From: an uncultured Oxalobacteraceae bacterium
Lineage (GTDB): Bacteria; Pseudomonadota; Gammaproteobacteria; Burkholderiales; Burkholderiaceae_D
Assembly (NCBI GenBank): GCA_903862415.1
Contig: CAIOYD010000067.1
Location: forward strand, 1-40,113
DNA length: 40,113 nt
Direction: 5' to 3'
The translations under genes were made by a program, and so were the position numbers. The notes beneath the pieces are model-generated. The model ran no database searches, was not told the origin of the DNA, and was given only the letters and a program-made list of their open reading frames with translations. Below are positions 36,133 to 40,113 of this stretch, piece by piece; position 1 is the first letter of the stretch; each line of letters starts with the position of its first letter.

Positions 36133-36941
36133 GCATACCTCCGTCGTGCCCAATCTAAACAACTGGTTAAAAGTTCCTGTAACAATGGCTGCACCTTACC
36201 GGCCAGATCCGGTCGGTACGTATACGGTGCAGCTTCTTCCATATAAATACATTGACTCATTTCCAGCTGCACCGCATGTATCTGGTTGGCTGGTTGTCCA
36301 TAATGCCGGGTGATATAGCCACCCTTAAAACGGCCGTTAAAAACATGGCTGAAATCACGGGCATGCTCAGAGTGCAGCATGCAGTCTTGCAACTTCTGCT
36401 GCATTTCCGTGGAGCAGGATGTTTGATCCGCAGTGCCAAAATTAAGATCGGGTAATTTACCGTTAAAGAATCGCGGCACAATGGAAGCAATTGAGTGAGC
36501 ATCCCATAACACAGCATAGCCATGTTGCTCTTTCATGCGCGCAAGCTCTGTAGCGAGCTTGGTATGATAAGGTTGCCAGTATTTTTCAATGCGCTCAGCA
36601 ATCTGACTGGCGTCCGGTTGTTTTCCTTCGCGGTACAACGCCTGCTTGCTGAAGGTGTCGACCGGACATAATCCAGTCGTGTCCTGTCCGGGATATAAAT
36701 TGCTGTTATCTCTGGAACGGTTTAAATCAATCACATAACGCGAATGACTGGCACTGATGACAGAGGCACCGAGCACATCTGCCATGTTATAGAGGAGCGG
36801 CAAATGCCAGTCGGTATCTGCTTTTAACTGCGCCACATCCTGCATGTCAGCGGCGATTACTTCCGGAATCAGGGTGCCAACATGAGGCATGGAAATAAGT
36901 AACGGCATGCAGCCGCCTTTGAATTGAAATGAAGTGTTCAT
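36129..36941 (-). CDS. hutG: N-formylglutamate deformylase
   Basis: This FGase-family hydrolase of 270 residues releases formate and L-glutamate from N-formylglutamate, the step after HutF. The family wording includes MPLLISMPHVGTLIPE near the start, SRYVIDLNRSRDNSNLYPGQ, LWDAHSIASIVPRFFNG and GGYITRHYGQPANQIHAVQLEM, with the expected His and Glu metal residues. It lies 27 bases after iclR and overlaps hutF by four bases, giving an iclR-hutG-hutF operon. The start at 36941 has only a weak ribosome-binding site. The internal ATG at residue 12 is an alternative. Confidence 0.95.
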   Translation of the reverse strand: MNTSFQFKGGCMPLLISMPHVGTLIPEVIAADMQDVAQLKADTDWHLPLLYNMADVLGASVISASHSRYVIDLNRSRDNSNLYPGQDTTGLCPVDTFSKQALYREGKQPDASQIAERIEKYWQPYHTKLATELARMKEQHGYAVLWDAHSIASIVPRFFNGKLPDLNFGTADQTSCSTEMQQKLQDCMLHSEHARDFSHVFNGRFKGGYITRHYGQPANQIHAVQLEMSQCIYMEEAAPYTYRPDLAGKVQPLLQELLTSCLDWARRRYA

Positions 36942-36968
36942 GATTAACGTAGCCTTTTCAAAAATTGT

Positions 36969-37718
36969 TTATTTAACAGCCAGCTGCTGGGTGATCCGTT
37001 CAGCTGCAGCCTGGGTCAGGGCGATGTATTCTGCTGCGTGCGCAAGTGCTCTCGAAGCCGGCGCCATCAGAGATAAGGTACATTCCAGTTTGTTTTCCGC
37101 AGAAAAAACCGGCGCACTGACTCCCCATACGTCCTGATCAATTTCACTTTCACTGACGGCATAACCATCCTGACGACATTGCTCAAGCTGTTTGGGCAAT
37201 GTCACCTCATCCGTGGGGTAATTGTCCAGAATAGGCTTCAGAGTGGTTTCAGGCAAATGAGCCAGCAACGCCTTGGCCGAGGCACCCAACACAGCTGAAT
37301 TGACTTTTCCTTTGGCAAAAGAACAGCGCAGAGGTTGCTGACTCTCCAGCATGTCGAGGCAAATAATTTGCCCATTGACATGGGCCAACAGTCCTATGCT
37401 CTCGCCAGTTTTTTCTGCCAACTCCACCATCTCTGCATGTGCGATATGCATTAACCGGGAATGTTGATCAAATCCCCAGGCCAGTTGCAAACCCATAGGT
37501 CCCGGCTGATACAGACCGCTATGCGAATTTTCCTGCACCAAACCCCATTTTTTTAAAATTTTTAACTGCCGATATAAACTACTTAGCGGCAATTTTGTCT
37601 TTACTGAGATATCACGCGCCGAAATCGGGGTTCCGTGCCCAGCGATGACGGACAACACCAGTAACACCCGTTCATTGGAGGGAACTTTCGCCGTTTCAGT
37701 AGTGGATTGTTTATTCAT
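36969..37718 (-). CDS. IclR-family transcriptional regulator
   Basis: This 249-residue regulator has an N-terminal winged helix (ISARDISVKTKLPLSSLYRQLKILKKWGLV, about residues 32-61) and a C-terminal IclR effector domain (GESIGLLAHVNGQIICLDMLES, LGASAKALLAHL, QDVWGVSAPVFS). It is the first gene of the operon with hutG and hutF and most likely controls it in response to a pathway intermediate. HutC (GntR type) is the usual hut repressor, so an IclR protein here is a less common arrangement. The effector cannot be read from the sequence. Confidence 0.92.
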   Translation of the reverse strand: MNKQSTTETAKVPSNERVLLVLSVIAGHGTPISARDISVKTKLPLSSLYRQLKILKKWGLVQENSHSGLYQPGPMGLQLAWGFDQHSRLMHIAHAEMVELAEKTGESIGLLAHVNGQIICLDMLESQQPLRCSFAKGKVNSAVLGASAKALLAHLPETTLKPILDNYPTDEVTLPKQLEQCRQDGYAVSESEIDQDVWGVSAPVFSAENKLECTLSLMAPASRALAHAAEYIALTQAAAERITQQLAVK

Positions 37719-38020
37719 TGCAAAGCCAAAAAATATCCAGATGCAACATATCCTAGCAGTTCAAAGCAAAAACTCAAGCCTCGATTCTCACCACATGAGA
37801 AAATTTACAAAATAAATGGGAAAAATATCTTTTTACTGAAAATTTTCTTTCGTCAATTACAAAAAAAAACGCTGACTTCCCCAGTTGGTGTTGTTAAATT
37901 GAATACAAGTGGCCGTTTTCCGGTTTTCCCATGATTCTGAGCAACAAAATAACCATATGTGGCGAAATGATGAATTAGAATAAGATGTTAATTCATTGTT
38001 TTCCAACCAGGCATAACACT

Positions 38021-39532
38021 ATGGCGTTATCGAATTCCGGCACAACCCGATTTCCACCCTGGAAAGTTCTCGTAGTGGATGATGAGCCTGATGTCCATGA
38101 CATTACCAAACTGACGTTAAATCGTTTCATGCTCGATGAGCGCCCGCTGGCCTTTTTACATGCCTACAGTGGGGCGCAGGCGAAAGAAATTCTGGCGACC
38201 GAAAGCAATATCGCACTGGTTTTTCTCGATGTGGTGATGGAATCGGACGATGCCGGCCTCGAAGTGGCGCGCTGGATGCGCCAGGATCTGGGTAATCAGT
38301 TTACCCGCATCGTGTTGCGTACCGGCCAACCCTGACAGGCACCAGAAGAAAGTGTGATTTTCAAATACGACATCAACGATTACAAAGAAAAAACCGAACT
38401 CGACCGCAAGAAACTCTTCACCACCACCTTCGCCGCGTTGCGTGCCTACCGCGACATCATGACCGTTGAAGAAGCACGCCATTTTCAGGCGACTTATCGC
38501 GCCGGGCTCGAACGGGTGATTGAAGCATCTAGCCATATCTTCAAACAGCGCAACCTGCATGATTTTGCCGATGGTCTGTTACAACAGGTGGTTGCCTTGC
38601 TGCAACTTGAAAAAAGTATGCTGGTGCGCCTGCGCGGTGAATCAGGTATTTCTGGTGAGCAAAAATATGAAGTCTTAGCCAAAATTGGCACCGATGACAG
38701 CAGTGAACCGATTTTCAATGCCCAGTTACTTGAACAGTTAAATGAAACCTGTATCAACCGGTTTTCACATATTTATGGCGATACCTATGTTGGGTATTTC
38801 CCCAACAGCAGCGGCAAAACTTCGCTGTTAATCCTGCAGGGCGTACACAATGTTTCTGAAGTCGATGCCAAGTTACTGGAGATTTTTTCTTCCGGGGTGG
38901 CCATAGCCTTCGACAACATTCTGCTCAATCAGGAAATTGCTGATACTCAGAGTGAGCTGATTATGCGGCTCGGTGATGTAGTTGAATCTCGCTCGCATGA
39001 AGCCGGCAATCACGTGCGCCGCATGGCGAAAGTCTGTCACCTGATTGCGATTGAATCCGGCATGGATAACGAACAGGCGGCCGTACTCAAGCAGGCCGCA
39101 CCGATGCATGACATCGGCAAAATAGCCACCCCTGATGCGGTATTGCTCAAACCCGGCAAGCTCGATGGCAGCGAATGGGAAATCATGAAGCAGCATCCGC
39201 AGGTCGGATTTTCCATTCTGGATGGATCGCAGCGGCAAATTTTACGCGCCGCTGCCACCATTGCACATCAGCACCATGAAAAATTTGATGGCAGTGGTTA
39301 TCCGCAGGGTTTGAAAGGTTATGAAATTCATCCGTTCGCGCGCATCGTCGCCGTCGCTGATGTGTTCGATGCGCTGATTCAGCAACGCTGCTACAAACCG
39401 GCATGGCCACTCGGTGAAGTACTGGAACATTTAGAGCAGGTCGGCGGTACCCATCTGGATCCGCTGTATGTGCAGATTCTGATTCGTCATATTGACAAGG
39501 CGCTGGAAATCAATGCGCTGTATCCGGACTGA
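38021..39532 (+). pseudogene. Receiver-DUF3369-HD-GYP response regulator split by an in-frame TGA
   Basis: One continuous frame of 504 codons encodes a receiver domain (VVDDEPDVHD, phosphoacceptor D70), the DUF3369 sensor-like region and an HD-GYP cyclic di-GMP phosphodiesterase domain (MHDIGK, AHQHHEKFDGSGYPQGL). Codon 105 (38333-38335) is TGA within RTGQP-stop-QAPEE. Homologues read TGQPGQAPE here, so a Gly codon (GGA) has probably become TGA by one base change. The frame is otherwise intact on both sides. The base after the stop is C, a context known to favour UGA readthrough. Separate re-initiation is possible at the GTG at 38354. AGG before the ATG at 38021 supports the start; an ATG at 37985 is in frame. 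Sequencing error, recent pseudogene and regulated readthrough all remain open. Confidence 0.85.
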
Positions 39533-40113
39533 GCGGCGCATTGTTTTTGATGGTTTTATGGCGCGGAAATTTCAACTGGTAATGCAAACCTGCGCCAGGC
39601 TGACTGTTGACCTTGATGCTGCCATCGAGTGATCCGGTGACCAGGTTATATACGATATGCGTGCCCAGCCCGCTGCCACCCTGACCGCGCTTGGTGGTAT
39701 AGAACGGTTCAAACAGGCGTTCCAGCGCAGCTGCACCGACGCCCAGACCATCATCCGAATAATTAAACAGCAACATGTCGCCATCGACCTGGGCCTGAAT
39801 AAGCATGTTGCCCTGTTCACGTCCGTCAAAACCATGCAGCAATGAATTGGTGATCAGATTGGTGAGGATTTGTGAAATCGCTCCGGGATAGGTTTTCATG
39901 ACGATGCCCGGCGGACAGTCAATTTGCACGGTGAATTTTTTGTTTTTCAATTTCGGCTGCAACGACAGCAGAACTTCATCCAGATAGGCACGCAAATCAA
40001 AGTGACGGATGTTTTCCGACGACTGATCCACCGCTACCTGTTTAAAACTGCTGATCAGGCTGGCGCTGCGCTGACTGTTGGTGGTCATGATGCGCAGCGA
40101 CTGACGGAAGATA
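39510..40113 (-). CDS. Sensor histidine kinase, C-terminal part (5' end outside window)
   Basis: The frame is open to the right edge, so only the C-terminal ~200 residues are visible. They contain the end of the dimerisation helix (SQRSASLISSFKQVAVD) and a full ATPase domain: N-box NLITNSLLHGF, G1 DDGLGVG, F-box LFEPFYTTKRG and G2 GGSGLGTHIVYNLV. The kinase converges on the HD-GYP response regulator gene, and their 3' ends overlap by 23 bases. DUF3369/HD-GYP regulators often sit beside kinases of this kind, so the two are likely partners (inference). The sensor region is not visible. Confidence 0.92.
   Translation of the reverse strand, partial: IFRQSLRIMTTNSQRSASLISSFKQVAVDQSSENIRHFDLRAYLDEVLLSLQPKLKNKKFTVQIDCPPGIVMKTYPGAISQILTNLITNSLLHGFDGREQGNMLIQAQVDGDMLLFNYSDDGLGVGAAALERLFEPFYTTKRGQGGSGLGTHIVYNLVTGSLDGSIKVNSQPGAGLHYQLKFPRHKTIKNNAPLSPDTAH

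Noticed and set aside
38333-38335. Selenocysteine at the in-frame TGA
   Set aside because: The family residue here is Gly in a loop, not Cys, and I saw no selenocysteine insertion hairpin or selenoprotein family match. Nonsense or readthrough is simpler.

Overview
The window looks like a chromosomal segment of a betaproteobacterium, most likely Burkholderiales and perhaps close to Oxalobacteraceae such as Undibacterium. This is inferred from the tRNA-Tyr/Gly/Thr-tuf order, the style of the chemoreceptor, TonB receptor and EgtB-like proteins, and a base composition that looks near 50% G+C by eye. I could run no database search. There is no prophage, insertion sequence or CRISPR array. The gene set is housekeeping plus environmental sensing and redox functions.

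Layout. 1-4684 (minus strand): the end of a tRNA-Tyr/Gly/Thr-tuf operon with a near-consensus promoter, then yigZ, ettA and a small HTH/ATPase-like protein. 4950-11590: a membrane diguanylate cyclase, a GMC oxidoreductase, DNA polymerase IV, a LysE-type exporter and an M20 amidohydrolase. 11688-16381: a chemoreceptor, an OmpR/EnvZ-like two-component pair and a DUF2721 membrane protein. 16490-20112: glutathione S-transferase, a DUF4080-type radical SAM protein and the RNA helicase DbpA. 20276-25977 (minus): a large TonB-dependent receptor with a strong terminator, a TrhA/hemolysin III membrane protein and a DUF4382 lipoprotein.

26556-29777 (plus) is the most interesting block. It encodes an outer-membrane porin with a single N-terminal haem (Cyc2-like architecture), a dihaem c4-type cytochrome and two tandem YceI proteins. 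This is a plausible electron-transfer chain between the cell surface and the periplasm. An Lrp/AsnC regulator abuts it and diverges from an enterobacterial-type lysA, which is followed by a nitrobindin-like protein.

32319-37718 holds a phytanoyl-CoA dioxygenase-family protein and a divergent EgtB homologue. The EgtB homologue appears to have lost all three expected iron-binding histidines. It converges on an iclR-hutG-hutF operon with no other histidine-degradation genes in the window. 38021-39532 encodes a receiver-DUF3369-HD-GYP protein interrupted by one in-frame TGA at a codon that normally specifies glycine. A histidine kinase, cut by the window end, converges on it. A palindromic repeat family sits at the 3' ends of three convergent gene pairs (near 8460, 11610 and 16445).

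Functions and motifs were read by eye from translations, and start codons were chosen from ribosome-binding sites and family N-termini. The best candidates for something undescribed are the cytochrome-porin/c4/YceI operon, the iron-site-less EgtB homologue beside hutFG, and the nonsense-split HD-GYP regulator.
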